Assembly (NCBI GenBank): GCA_018884025.1
Contig: JAHLFB010000245.1
Span: 1 to 50,070 of the forward strand
Length of the DNA: 50,070 nt
DNA from: Candidatus Phocaeicola faecipullorum
GTDB taxonomy: Bacteria > Bacteroidota > Bacteroidia > Bacteroidales > Bacteroidaceae
Direction: 5' to 3'
Positions 9,548 through 16,496 of the stretch are shown piece after piece (position 1 is the first letter of the stretch; each line of letters opens with the position of its first letter). Under the pieces are notes generated by a model. That model did not search any database, was not told where the DNA came from, and was given only the letters and a program-made list of their open reading frames with translations. A program made the position numbers and the translations under genes.

Positions 9548-10777
9548 TTATTTTTTAGGATAACTTTTTTGTCCATGCTCTATAATCTCAAAATCATCGG
9601 TACTATTGTTTGTATCCTTCACTGTTGTATTCCCTTGAGCATCTGTAATTTCTCTTCGTTTAATAAACTGTCCTTCGAATCCGCCATAAAGTCCACCACT
9701 ATTAATAAGAATAGAACCACGGTCTACCTTGTCCGGCAATACTTTATGAAAAAGATTGTTTATTGAACCTGTTTCAACTCCATCTATAATACATGAAACA
9801 GGCAGTGCTAAATGTTCCATTTTCATTGTTCCCATTGAATGCGGCAAAGGAAGATTAATTTTATTATCAAGCATTTCTTGCTTTTTTGCTTCATCCAGAC
9901 GAGCAAGCATTATTGGTGTTGAACCACTATATCCCCAGTTAAAAGCCTGATTCATTGAGTAATCAACAATCATATTTGTAACTTCAGGATTATCAACTGT
10001 CATTGTGTATTCATAAGGAACAAAAAACTCAAAATCTGCACCACTTAAATCAATACTTCTAATTTTTGTTTCATCTATCTGTCCGTCTTCACCTAATTTA
10101 TGATTGATAGCCGAATGTGCAAGCACCAAGCTTTCTCCTGGTTCAACTTTATATTGATTTCCTTCACCAGGGATTGTATAAAGCTGAGTAATAATAACTG
10201 TATCCTTCTTTAAATATCCCGGCATAGGGTTATCTTCACTTGACTCAATAGAATTATAATCTCCACAGATAGCAATTGATAGTCCATCAGCAAACAAAGG
10301 ACGGTCGCTAACGTTTCTTATTGTTAAATAACTCTCATAATAAATACTATTCCATTCACCATTCTTATCTCCATTAAAATATAATTCATCCAATACAAAG
10401 GACTTTTCCATTGAATTTATAATAGAAGAAACCTCTATTTCTATCAAAGTCTTATTTTCACTTAAAGTTACATTCTTTTTATGACCATATAATGTTGATA
10501 CACCATTTATTAAATTTTCCGCCTGTAAGTCATATGTTCCAAAAGGTAAATCAAATTTAGCATACCCCTCATTGTCTGCCTTTGTTTTAAATTCCTTCCC
10601 AGACTTTTGTTCTACGATAGTCACTTGAAAAGTTGAAAAATCTGATACTTGATTTTTCAATAAAACGCGTACTGTCAAATCACACAATGCACCATTCACA
10701 ACTTCGTTTTTGGAGCAAGACGAAATGGATATCACTATTGAAAACATTAATACCCAATAATAATAATACTTCTTCAT
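9548..10777 (-). CDS. DUF4876 family lipoprotein
   Basis: A protein of 409 residues starting with a lipoprotein signal (VLMFSIVISISSCSKNE; Cys is the acylation site). Residues about 30-115 look like a carboxypeptidase-regulatory or Ig-like sandwich (KADNEGYAKFDLPFGTYDL). The rest contains the DUF4876 core (VLDELYFNGDKNGEW, YYESYLTIRNVSDRPLFADGLSI), which resembles a lamin-tail-like fold of the kind found in surface proteins. It is the first gene of the operon, with a good promoter at 10812-10842. In Bacteroidetes this family is commonly beside TonB-dependent receptors. It probably works as the receptor's surface lipoprotein partner in place of SusD, which is an inference from gene order. Confidence 0.75.
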   Translation of the reverse strand: MKKYYYYWVLMFSIVISISSCSKNEVVNGALCDLTVRVLLKNQVSDFSTFQVTIVEQKSGKEFKTKADNEGYAKFDLPFGTYDLQAENLINGVSTLYGHKKNVTLSENKTLIEIEVSSIINSMEKSFVLDELYFNGDKNGEWNSIYYESYLTIRNVSDRPLFADGLSIAICGDYNSIESSEDNPMPGYLKKDTVIITQLYTIPGEGNQYKVEPGESLVLAHSAINHKLGEDGQIDETKIRSIDLSGADFEFFVPYEYTMTVDNPEVTNMIVDYSMNQAFNWGYSGSTPIMLARLDEAKKQEMLDNKINLPLPHSMGTMKMEHLALPVSCIIDGVETGSINNLFHKVLPDKVDRGSILINSGGLYGGFEGQFIKRREITDAQGNTTVKDTNNSTDDFEIIEHGQKSYPKK

Positions 10778-10811
10778 AAAATCTATACAAATAATTTATT
10801 TATTGATGTTG

Positions 10812-10842
10812 CAAAATTAACATGCCTAGTATGATGACACAA
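10812..10842 (-). promoter_or_regulatory. Promoter of the DUF4876-receptor-protease operon
   Basis: On the minus strand, TTG (complement of 10840-10842), 20 bp, TAATTTTG (complement of 10812-10819) match the Bacteroidetes -33/-7 pattern. The start would be near 10806, giving a leader of about 30 nt. Confidence 0.7.
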
Positions 10843-10903
10843 TACCTAATAATTGCTATTTTATCCTTCATAACAGGATAAAAAATAACAACTATTAGGT
10901 ATT
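10841..10903. promoter_or_regulatory. Long interrupted palindrome overlapping the -33 element of the island operon
   Basis: Outer arms AATACCTAATA (10841-10851) and TATTAGGTATT (10893-10903) and inner arms TTATCCT (10861-10867) and AGGATAA (10876-10882) form a nested dyad centred near 10872. It touches the promoter -33 TTG, so it could be an operator for a dimeric or tetrameric regulator. Between the two arms nothing codes. Confidence 0.5.
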
Positions 10904-11000
10904 TTATTAAAAGTTAAGTCTTTATTTGCTATAAAAATCAAAAAAACTTTAGAATTTATACTTAGCGAATGATATTATGCTCCCAATATCATCCTATTAA

Positions 11001-11075
11001 TTTAGAAGGTCTGAACTATAAAAAAAGAACAGCATTCAAACAATATTTTAATACCATTTGAACCGATGTTCTAAC
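11001..11075 (+). repeat. Diverged copy B of the AraC 3' end plus terminator-like dyad
   Basis: TTTAGAAGGTCTGAACTATA (from 11001) aligns with the AraC end (GAA, three bases, CTGAACT, then A-tract). Imperfect complementary arms follow: AGAACAGCATTCAAACAATA at 11026 and the stretch ending GATGTTCT at 11072. The same order, araC-end then hairpin, is found in copy C just downstream. Confidence 0.5.
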
Positions 11076-11130
11076 TTATAATAAAGAATTAAAATCGTTT
11101 CTGTTATACGTCCTGAAAAAGGATATATAC

Positions 11131-11151
11131 AGAAACACTGAACTGTAAAAA
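11131..11151 (+). repeat. Direct repeat copy C of the AraC 3' end
   Basis: This is identical over 21 bases to 1167-1187. The preceding codon also reads as Tyr (TAC versus TAT), so 11125-11148 would encode IYRNTEL and a stop, like the true AraC end. It abuts the terminator shared with the DUF308 gene. Apart from these repeats and hairpins and the promoter, I see no gene in 10778-11209. Confidence 0.8.
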
Positions 11152-11206
11152 AATTCTAACAGCGTTCGAACAGTATTAAAATACAGTTAGAACGCTGTTG
11201 GAATTT
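11151..11206. terminator. Bidirectional terminator, originally of araC and the DUF308 gene
   Basis: Two 26-base arms (11151-11176 and 11181-11206) match with three mismatches around a TAAA loop. T-runs follow on the plus strand and A-runs precede it, so it can work in both directions. Confidence 0.85.
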
Positions 11207-11209
11207 TTA

Positions 11210-11803
11210 TCATTGCTCGTCCTTAATTTCCTCAATCGGAGTAACATCCACTATGTTTTCTTCTTCCTTCATTACCTTTTTCTTGTAACGGATAAGTCTG
11301 ATTAAGTCTGTGAGCGAATAGACTATGGCCGAAACACCGAGTATGGTAAAAGGAAGAGTTGCTGTCTGGAACGGATTAGCCAGAACTACGATACCGGCCA
11401 ATAACACCAATACCGGAACAACATACATCAGGAATGGCACCTTAGTAAAATTGCGCACCGAAATGAAGTTGAAAAGTTGCGAAAGGCCTGCCAATACCAA
11501 CAATACACCCAACACATACATCAGTGTAGTAATGAAAAAGTCAGGCATAATCATAAGCCAGAACCCGAGCAGTGCACTACCTACGGCTGCAACCGGAAAA
11601 GCAGACCTGATACCTGCCTCTTCCCTGCGCTTGGCCGTTGCCAAATAGCCAAAAACTCCGATAAGTCCCGGCAACAGAAACAGAACCCCGACAGTAATCA
11701 CAAGATACCTTACGGCTTCCCCAGGCCATACCACCAACAGTACACCTATTATTAGAGCACATATACTGCTCAATGCATAGTAATTAAAATTTCTCATAAC
11801 CAA
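11210..11803 (-). CDS. DUF308 (HdeD-like) integral membrane protein
   Basis: A protein of 197 residues with about six hydrophobic helices in three hairpins (YALSSICALIIGVLLVVWPG first, a second near GSALLGFWLMIMPDFF, a third near VLVLLAGIVVLANPF), each with the small-x-small and W/N-P turns of the HdeD/DUF308 family. The C-terminus is charged and cytoplasmic (KKKVMKEEENIVDV). HdeD in Escherichia coli is linked to acid resistance, but the function in Bacteroidetes is not known. The gene is divergent from the porin gene and shares the 11804-11996 control region. A TATTTTTG -7 box on the minus strand (11854-11861) lacks an obvious -33 partner. Its terminator is the bidirectional hairpin just downstream. 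Confidence 0.8.
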   Translation of the reverse strand: MVMRNFNYYALSSICALIIGVLLVVWPGEAVRYLVITVGVLFLLPGLIGVFGYLATAKRREEAGIRSAFPVAAVGSALLGFWLMIMPDFFITTLMYVLGVLLVLAGLSQLFNFISVRNFTKVPFLMYVVPVLVLLAGIVVLANPFQTATLPFTILGVSAIVYSLTDLIRLIRYKKKVMKEEENIVDVTPIEEIKDEQ

Positions 11804-11882
11804 AATTTTGTTTTTATTATCAATACGAATTTAAGTATTTATTGCATAAATAACAAAAATATCTCCAATTTGATTGCCTCAT

Positions 11883-11930
11883 ATACCTACTATAGGTATT
11901 TTTAAGTATAATTTTACCAATTTATAGGTA
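11883..11930. promoter_or_regulatory. Two TACC-N7/8-GGTA dyads between the DUF308 and porin genes
   Basis: ATACCTA-CTA-TAGGTAT (11883-11899) is a perfect 7-3-7 dyad. TACC (11915-11918), 8 bp, GGTA (11927-11930) is a second weaker one touching the -33 of the porin promoter. They look like operator sites for a dimeric regulator. Confidence 0.5.
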
Positions 11931-11961
11931 TTGACGCCACTTTAAAAAGCGGATACCTTTG
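11931..11961 (+). promoter_or_regulatory. Promoter of the porin-imelysin genes
   Basis: TTG (11931-11933), 20 bp, TACCTTTG (11954-11961) match the Bacteroidetes consensus. The start is expected near 11967, about 30 nt before the ATG at 11997. Confidence 0.75.
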
Positions 11962-11996
11962 CCATGACTTAAAAACTATAAAACGGACATAAAATC

Positions 11997-13289
11997 ATGG
12001 CAACTGGAAAAATCTTATTTACGGCCGTTTTCTCGGCCCTTACACTCAATGCCGCATTTGCCGACAACAGTGCAGAAAACAAGAAAGAAGAAAAGAAAGA
12101 AAGCAGACTTACCTTCGGAGGATATGGCGAGGCTGCCTACAGCAGAAACTTCTTCAGTGACAACTATCTCAGATACACCGATGCGAAAAACTATACCGGA
12201 GAAAGTCACGGCAGATTTGACCTTCCACATGTTGTTTTCTATGTGGGATATGACTTTGGCAAAGGATGGTCGTTGGGTAGTGAAATCGAGTTCGAGCACG
12301 GAGGAACTGAAAGCGCCGTAGAAATAGAAGAGGAAGAAGCCGGCGAATACGAGAGCGAAATAGAACGCGGAGGCGAGGTGGCACTCGAACAGTTCTGGAT
12401 TCAGAAATCGTTCTGCAAGGAATTCAATATCAAGATGGGACACATTATAGTACCTGTGGGCGGAACAAACCAGCATCATATGCCAACGGAATTCTTTGGT
12501 GTTTACCGTCCGGAAGGCGAAAACACAATCATGCCGTGTACATGGCACGAAACCGGAATCAGTATTTGGGGACAGGCTGGTAAATGGAGATACGAGGCAA
12601 TGCTGTTGCCGGGACTTGACTCCGACCGTTTCAACCGCATGAACTGGATTCAGGGCGGAGCCGGCAGTCCATATGAATTCAAGATTGCAAACGCAATGGC
12701 AGGAGCCTTCAGAGTCGATAATTACTCGATAAAAGGCCTTAGACTATCCGTAAGCGGATATATAGGAAATTCTTTCAGCAACACGCTGAGCAGAAGCAAA
12801 AATGAAAAGTTCAAAGACGTGAAAGGCACGGTGGCGATAGGCGCGTTCGATTTCGGATACAACGACCATAACTGGATTGTAAGGGGGAACTTCGATTACG
12901 GACACTTGTCTGATGCCCAACTGATAAGCGAATACAACATGGGTATGAGCAGCAATTCGCCGTCGCCGAAACAAGCCGTGGCCTCCGATGTCATCGCGGC
13001 AGGTATAGAAGCCGGATACGACCTTTTCTCGCAGTTTGAAAAGACAAGAGAAAAAAAACAAAAATTCTACATCTTCGGAAGATACGATTATTACGACTCC
13101 ATGCACAAGACAAGCGGACTGAAATATGAATATTGCGGCAGGAACCGTATAGCGGCAGGAATCAACTATTTCCCGATAAAGGATATCGTGATAAAGGGTG
13201 AATACTCCATAGGCCTCCTGAAAAGCATGTACAACAACGAGCCGGCCATCTCGCTCGGCATAGCATACGCAGGATTCTTCACAAGATAA
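11997..13289 (+). CDS. Outer membrane porin (phosphate-selective-porin-like)
   Basis: A protein of 430 residues with a signal peptide (GKILFTAVFSALTLNAAFA), a charged linker (ENKKEEKKESR) and then a barrel starting LTFGGYGEAAYSRNF. The segment FDLPHVVFYVGYDFGKGWSL followed by E-rich loop 2 and VALEQFWIQ, with GHIIVPVGGTNQHH, resembles the OprP/OprO-like porins of Bacteroidetes. It ends in FFTR. The position before an imelysin and a di-heme protein suggests outer membrane entry for an iron- or heme-related solute, though the substrate cannot be read from sequence. Acidic loop residues 105-125 (IEEEEAGEYESE) could favour cations. Promoter and candidate operators lie directly upstream. Confidence 0.75.
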   Translation: MATGKILFTAVFSALTLNAAFADNSAENKKEEKKESRLTFGGYGEAAYSRNFFSDNYLRYTDAKNYTGESHGRFDLPHVVFYVGYDFGKGWSLGSEIEFEHGGTESAVEIEEEEAGEYESEIERGGEVALEQFWIQKSFCKEFNIKMGHIIVPVGGTNQHHMPTEFFGVYRPEGENTIMPCTWHETGISIWGQAGKWRYEAMLLPGLDSDRFNRMNWIQGGAGSPYEFKIANAMAGAFRVDNYSIKGLRLSVSGYIGNSFSNTLSRSKNEKFKDVKGTVAIGAFDFGYNDHNWIVRGNFDYGHLSDAQLISEYNMGMSSNSPSPKQAVASDVIAAGIEAGYDLFSQFEKTREKKQKFYIFGRYDYYDSMHKTSGLKYEYCGRNRIAAGINYFPIKDIVIKGEYSIGLLKSMYNNEPAISLGIAYAGFFTR

Positions 13290-13342
13290 GAATTCAGACA
13301 AACTCTAAACATAACATGTATAACTTTAAATTAACAACGAAA

Positions 13343-14533
13343 ATGAAAAGTATTTTTAAAACTTCTGCCATTATAGCGATGAGTGCTGTTATGGCTACAT
13401 CAATGATTTCCTGCAATGACGACAACAGCGGCAATTCAGGAGAGCTGTCAACAAAAGAGGAAGCCCTGAAGGATGCTGTTACACCTTATGTGAACAACAC
13501 CGTCATACCTACTTACAAAAGCATGGCCGATGCAGCCATTAAACTGATGGATGCGTGCAATGAGGCCAGAGACTTGTTCGATAGCGACAAGACCGGCGCA
13601 CAGGCAAAAATCACTGAAGCCGGAGACTACTGGAAAGAATCAAGGAAATACTGGGAACTGAGCGAGGCGTTCCTGTTCGGTGCGGCGGCCGATTATAACA
13701 TAGACCCGCACATCGACTCATGGCCTCTGGACAAGGCCGCACTCGACCAACTCCTGAACAACAGCGGCATGATGACTGCCATAGGTAAAGGAGGCGGAGC
13801 ATACGTGAGCGCAAATCTGGGTTACGGTCTGCTTGGTTTCCATGCCATAGAATATATGCTGTTCCAGCTTGACGCTTCAGGCGACAAATCATCTGCTAGG
13901 CAAATAAATTCACTGAATAAAAACCAGATGATATACATGGCGGCAGTAGCCGAAGACTTGTGTTACCAGTGCGTGCGCCTTGAAGCGTCATGGGCGGGAA
14001 TGGATAATATCACGACCGAAAAACAGACCATGCTTACAGACAACGAACTTGAACCAACCTTCAACTATGGAGAAAGCATGCTAAATGCCGGTCAGGGAGG
14101 AAGCAAATACGTAAACTACACTGACGCCGCGCAGGAAATACTACAAGGATGTATTGACATAGCCGACGAAGTGGCGGAACAGAAAATGGGACGCCCTGCA
14201 AACGGAAGCAGCGAGGAGGACAAGAACTACATCGAATCGCCATATAGTCTAAACTCCACGGTTGACTTTGCCGACAACATCCGTAGCATACAAAACGCTT
14301 ACGAAGGCAGCAACGACGGTGACAAATCGGTAAGCGACTATATAGCCTCTGTTGACGCCGATAAGGACAAGGCACTCAAAGACGCGATAGATGCAGCCAT
14401 AACAGCCATAGAAAATATACCTGAACCATTCGCAAAGAATGCGACAGGCCAGGCTACAAAAGACGCAATAACGGCTGTAGCCGAAGTGTCCAACTCACTT
14501 AGCGAAGTTGCCAGAGTGCTGAATGAAAATTAA
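13343..14533 (+). CDS. Imelysin family (M75) lipoprotein
   Basis: The start is set at ATG 13343 (MKSIFKTSAIIAMSAVMATS, then lipobox MISC) because the in-frame ATG at 13316 would add an unneeded extension to the signal. The protein has 396 residues and is almost entirely alpha-helical. The family's GxHxxE motif is present as GFHAIE (about residues 165-170), with the second helical repeat carrying DFADNIRSI. Imelysin-like proteins are periplasmic or surface iron-uptake factors that are often regulated by iron and encoded beside cytochrome-peroxidase-like proteins, as here. It lies 53 bp after the porin gene and is followed by a strong hairpin before the di-heme gene, so read-through may be partial. 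Confidence 0.88.
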   Translation: MKSIFKTSAIIAMSAVMATSMISCNDDNSGNSGELSTKEEALKDAVTPYVNNTVIPTYKSMADAAIKLMDACNEARDLFDSDKTGAQAKITEAGDYWKESRKYWELSEAFLFGAAADYNIDPHIDSWPLDKAALDQLLNNSGMMTAIGKGGGAYVSANLGYGLLGFHAIEYMLFQLDASGDKSSARQINSLNKNQMIYMAAVAEDLCYQCVRLEASWAGMDNITTEKQTMLTDNELEPTFNYGESMLNAGQGGSKYVNYTDAAQEILQGCIDIADEVAEQKMGRPANGSSEEDKNYIESPYSLNSTVDFADNIRSIQNAYEGSNDGDKSVSDYIASVDADKDKALKDAIDAAITAIENIPEPFAKNATGQATKDAITAVAEVSNSLSEVARVLNEN

Positions 14534-14548
14534 TGTAATACTCAATAA

Positions 14549-14594
14549 AAAAGTGTATGGCACATACGGCAAAGGTAATGTGCCTCACACTTTT
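14549..14594 (+). terminator. Terminator hairpin between the imelysin and di-heme genes
   Basis: AAAAGTGT-AT-GGCACAT (14549-14565) pairs with ATGTGCC-TC-ACACTTTT (14578-14594), followed by a T-rich run. It may lower expression of the downstream gene. Confidence 0.75.
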
Positions 14595-14624
14595 ATTTCA
14601 TTTTTTATTTACAAATAACTAACT

Positions 14625-16304
14625 ATGAATAAACTTAATCTACTGACTGGCATGGCTGTATTAATAGGAATGACAGCATGCAAAGACAATACTTCCGACA
14701 TACCCGGTGACGATAATCAACAAAACAGCGATCTTCCTGAGTGGTATTACACAGGAGGAGAACTCGGTACGGCATATCTTTCCACTTCGAATGCTCTTGA
14801 ACAACCCACACCGGCCGTTGAACAGAGCGGAATGGACAGCCAATTCAAGAACGGAGAGGCCCTCTTCGAAAAACCTTTCATGAGCAATCATGAGGGAGTA
14901 AGGTGCGGACTTGGCCCTGTGTATATACGTACTTCGTGCATACACTGCCATCCTGGATACGGACACGGCAAAAGACTATCCGCCGGAACATTTGAAACAA
15001 ACAGCATCGGGAACGGATGTCTGCTCGTGGTATATAATCCTCAAACGGATGCCTACGTAAGCTGGTTGGCCGGCATGCCACAGACACATGCGATAGAACC
15101 TTTCAAAGCTCCTCTGGACGAAAGCAAAATAACCGTGGAATGGAAAAATCATACAGACCAGTGGAACAACACATTCCCCGACGGAGAAACCTATGAACTG
15201 CAATACCCGGAAGTAAATATTCCAAAAGATGCGATATACGTCGTAAATCAGGGATACAAGCTGCCTGAAGACTATGCCGTGAGACTTGAATCGACAATAG
15301 GCATATACGGAACGGGGCTGCTGGACGCTATTTCGGACGAAGACCTGAAAGCAGAATATGCGAAACAGGAATCCGATGGATACTTGCCTAACGGCATAAA
15401 CCAGGCGTTCTTCAAAAACGGCGAATGGGTGAAACAGTACAGCAACACAAAAGTAACAGACGTTGCGCCGGGAACAGTAAAGGAGGAACATCCTTTCAAA
15501 TTTACATACGCCTTAAGCCGCGGACCACTACAGGATGCGGCAGGTATTAACGCTCTGTGGAATATCACAAACGTGACACGAAGCAACAGAAGATACCACT
15601 ATCTTGACGCTGCCGGAACATATGCAGAATACTCGTCAAAAGACTCTGAAGTACAGGCCGGATACAAAGACTATATCGAACAGGTTGACCCGGAAAAGAA
15701 TCATCCCACATGGCATCCGGCAAGCGACAATGCGGATGACATGTCAGAAGCCATAAAAGCTTATCTCACATCTACAGAACTTGACGTAGAAATGAGCGAT
15801 GAAGATTACGTTGACTTCATGGTATGGCACAGAGGTCTTGCGGTACCGGCAGCCAGAAACGTTGACGATCCGGATGTATTAAAAGGCAAGGAACTGTTTG
15901 AACAGATAGGCTGTACATACTGCCACAAGCCATCATGGACTACAGGCGACGACAATTTCTACGACCCTAACGGTTTCTTCAGCAAAGGCGACAGCCGTCT
16001 GCCCAAATATCCTAACCAGAAAATATGGCCGTACTCGGACATGATACAGCACAAACTTTTCATGGTGAACGATATCCGTACAGGCTGGTGCAGAACCACT
16101 CCGTTATGGGGAAGAGGACTTCACCAACGATGTACAGGCTCGGCAACAGCAGACAGGCTGCATGACAACCGCGCACGAAACGTTATTGAAGCCATCATGT
16201 GGCACGGCAACGAGAAGAGCGACGCATACTATACTGTCAAGAAATTCAGGGAGTTATCGAAAGAAGACAGGGACGCAATTGTCAAATTTATAGATTCAAT
16301 ATAA
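14625..16304 (+). CDS. Di-heme oxidoreductase (DHOR, 'thiol oxidoreductase-like') lipoprotein
   Basis: A protein of 559 residues with a lipoprotein signal (TGMAVLIGMTAC). Two c-type heme sites are visible: CIHCH at residues 105-109 and CTYCH near residue 430. The tail PLWGRGLHQRCTGSATADRL followed by HDNRARNVIEAIMWHG matches the C-terminus of the MauG/cytochrome c peroxidase-like DHOR family (PF06537). The expected role is periplasmic electron transfer or peroxide/iron redox chemistry, perhaps reducing or oxidising iron for the imelysin. It needs covalent heme, and the ResB and CcsA genes for heme attachment follow directly, which supports a functional group. Confidence 0.88.
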   Translation: MNKLNLLTGMAVLIGMTACKDNTSDIPGDDNQQNSDLPEWYYTGGELGTAYLSTSNALEQPTPAVEQSGMDSQFKNGEALFEKPFMSNHEGVRCGLGPVYIRTSCIHCHPGYGHGKRLSAGTFETNSIGNGCLLVVYNPQTDAYVSWLAGMPQTHAIEPFKAPLDESKITVEWKNHTDQWNNTFPDGETYELQYPEVNIPKDAIYVVNQGYKLPEDYAVRLESTIGIYGTGLLDAISDEDLKAEYAKQESDGYLPNGINQAFFKNGEWVKQYSNTKVTDVAPGTVKEEHPFKFTYALSRGPLQDAAGINALWNITNVTRSNRRYHYLDAAGTYAEYSSKDSEVQAGYKDYIEQVDPEKNHPTWHPASDNADDMSEAIKAYLTSTELDVEMSDEDYVDFMVWHRGLAVPAARNVDDPDVLKGKELFEQIGCTYCHKPSWTTGDDNFYDPNGFFSKGDSRLPKYPNQKIWPYSDMIQHKLFMVNDIRTGWCRTTPLWGRGLHQRCTGSATADRLHDNRARNVIEAIMWHGNEKSDAYYTVKKFRELSKEDRDAIVKFIDSI

Positions 16305-16327
16305 AAAACACCACTTCTTTTTCTTCT

Positions 16328-16415
16328 GCCGACACGTGTCGGCAATGCTGCTGACAGCTGTCGGCTATATTACTGACAGGTGTCAGCAGTGCTACTGACA
16401 GCTGTCAGCAGACAA
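16328..16415. repeat. Array of four palindromes at exact 22-bp spacing
   Basis: Four 22-bp units start at 16328, 16350, 16372 and 16394. Each carries a dyad: GCCGACACGTGTCGGC (perfect, 16328-16343), GCTGACAGCTGTCGGC (16350-16365), CTGACAGGTGTCAG (16373-16386), CTGACAGCTGTCAG (perfect, 16395-16408). Centres are at 16335.5, 16357.5, 16379.5 and 16401.5. The core is GACA-N2-TGTC. The 22-bp step equals about two helical turns, so bound proteins would line up on one face. No T-run follows, so it is not an ordinary terminator. Confidence 0.85.
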
Positions 16416-16496
16416 ACATTTCAGATAATAATCTATAAGACTCTCCTATACTCAAAAGTAACAAAAGAGAGCCCTTAAAACAGACACATATTAAGT

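Noticed and set aside
10778-11209. An integrase or transposase remnant at the island's right end
   Set aside because: No frame with recombinase motifs is found; only the repeats, hairpins and the operon promoter.
12015-12548. Long minus-strand frame inside the porin gene
   Set aside because: Shadow of a GC-richer gene; no signal peptide or motif, while the plus frame is a clear porin.
16328-16415. CRISPR array
   Set aside because: The units are 22 bp with 6-8 bp between dyads, have no room for spacers, and no cas genes are nearby.
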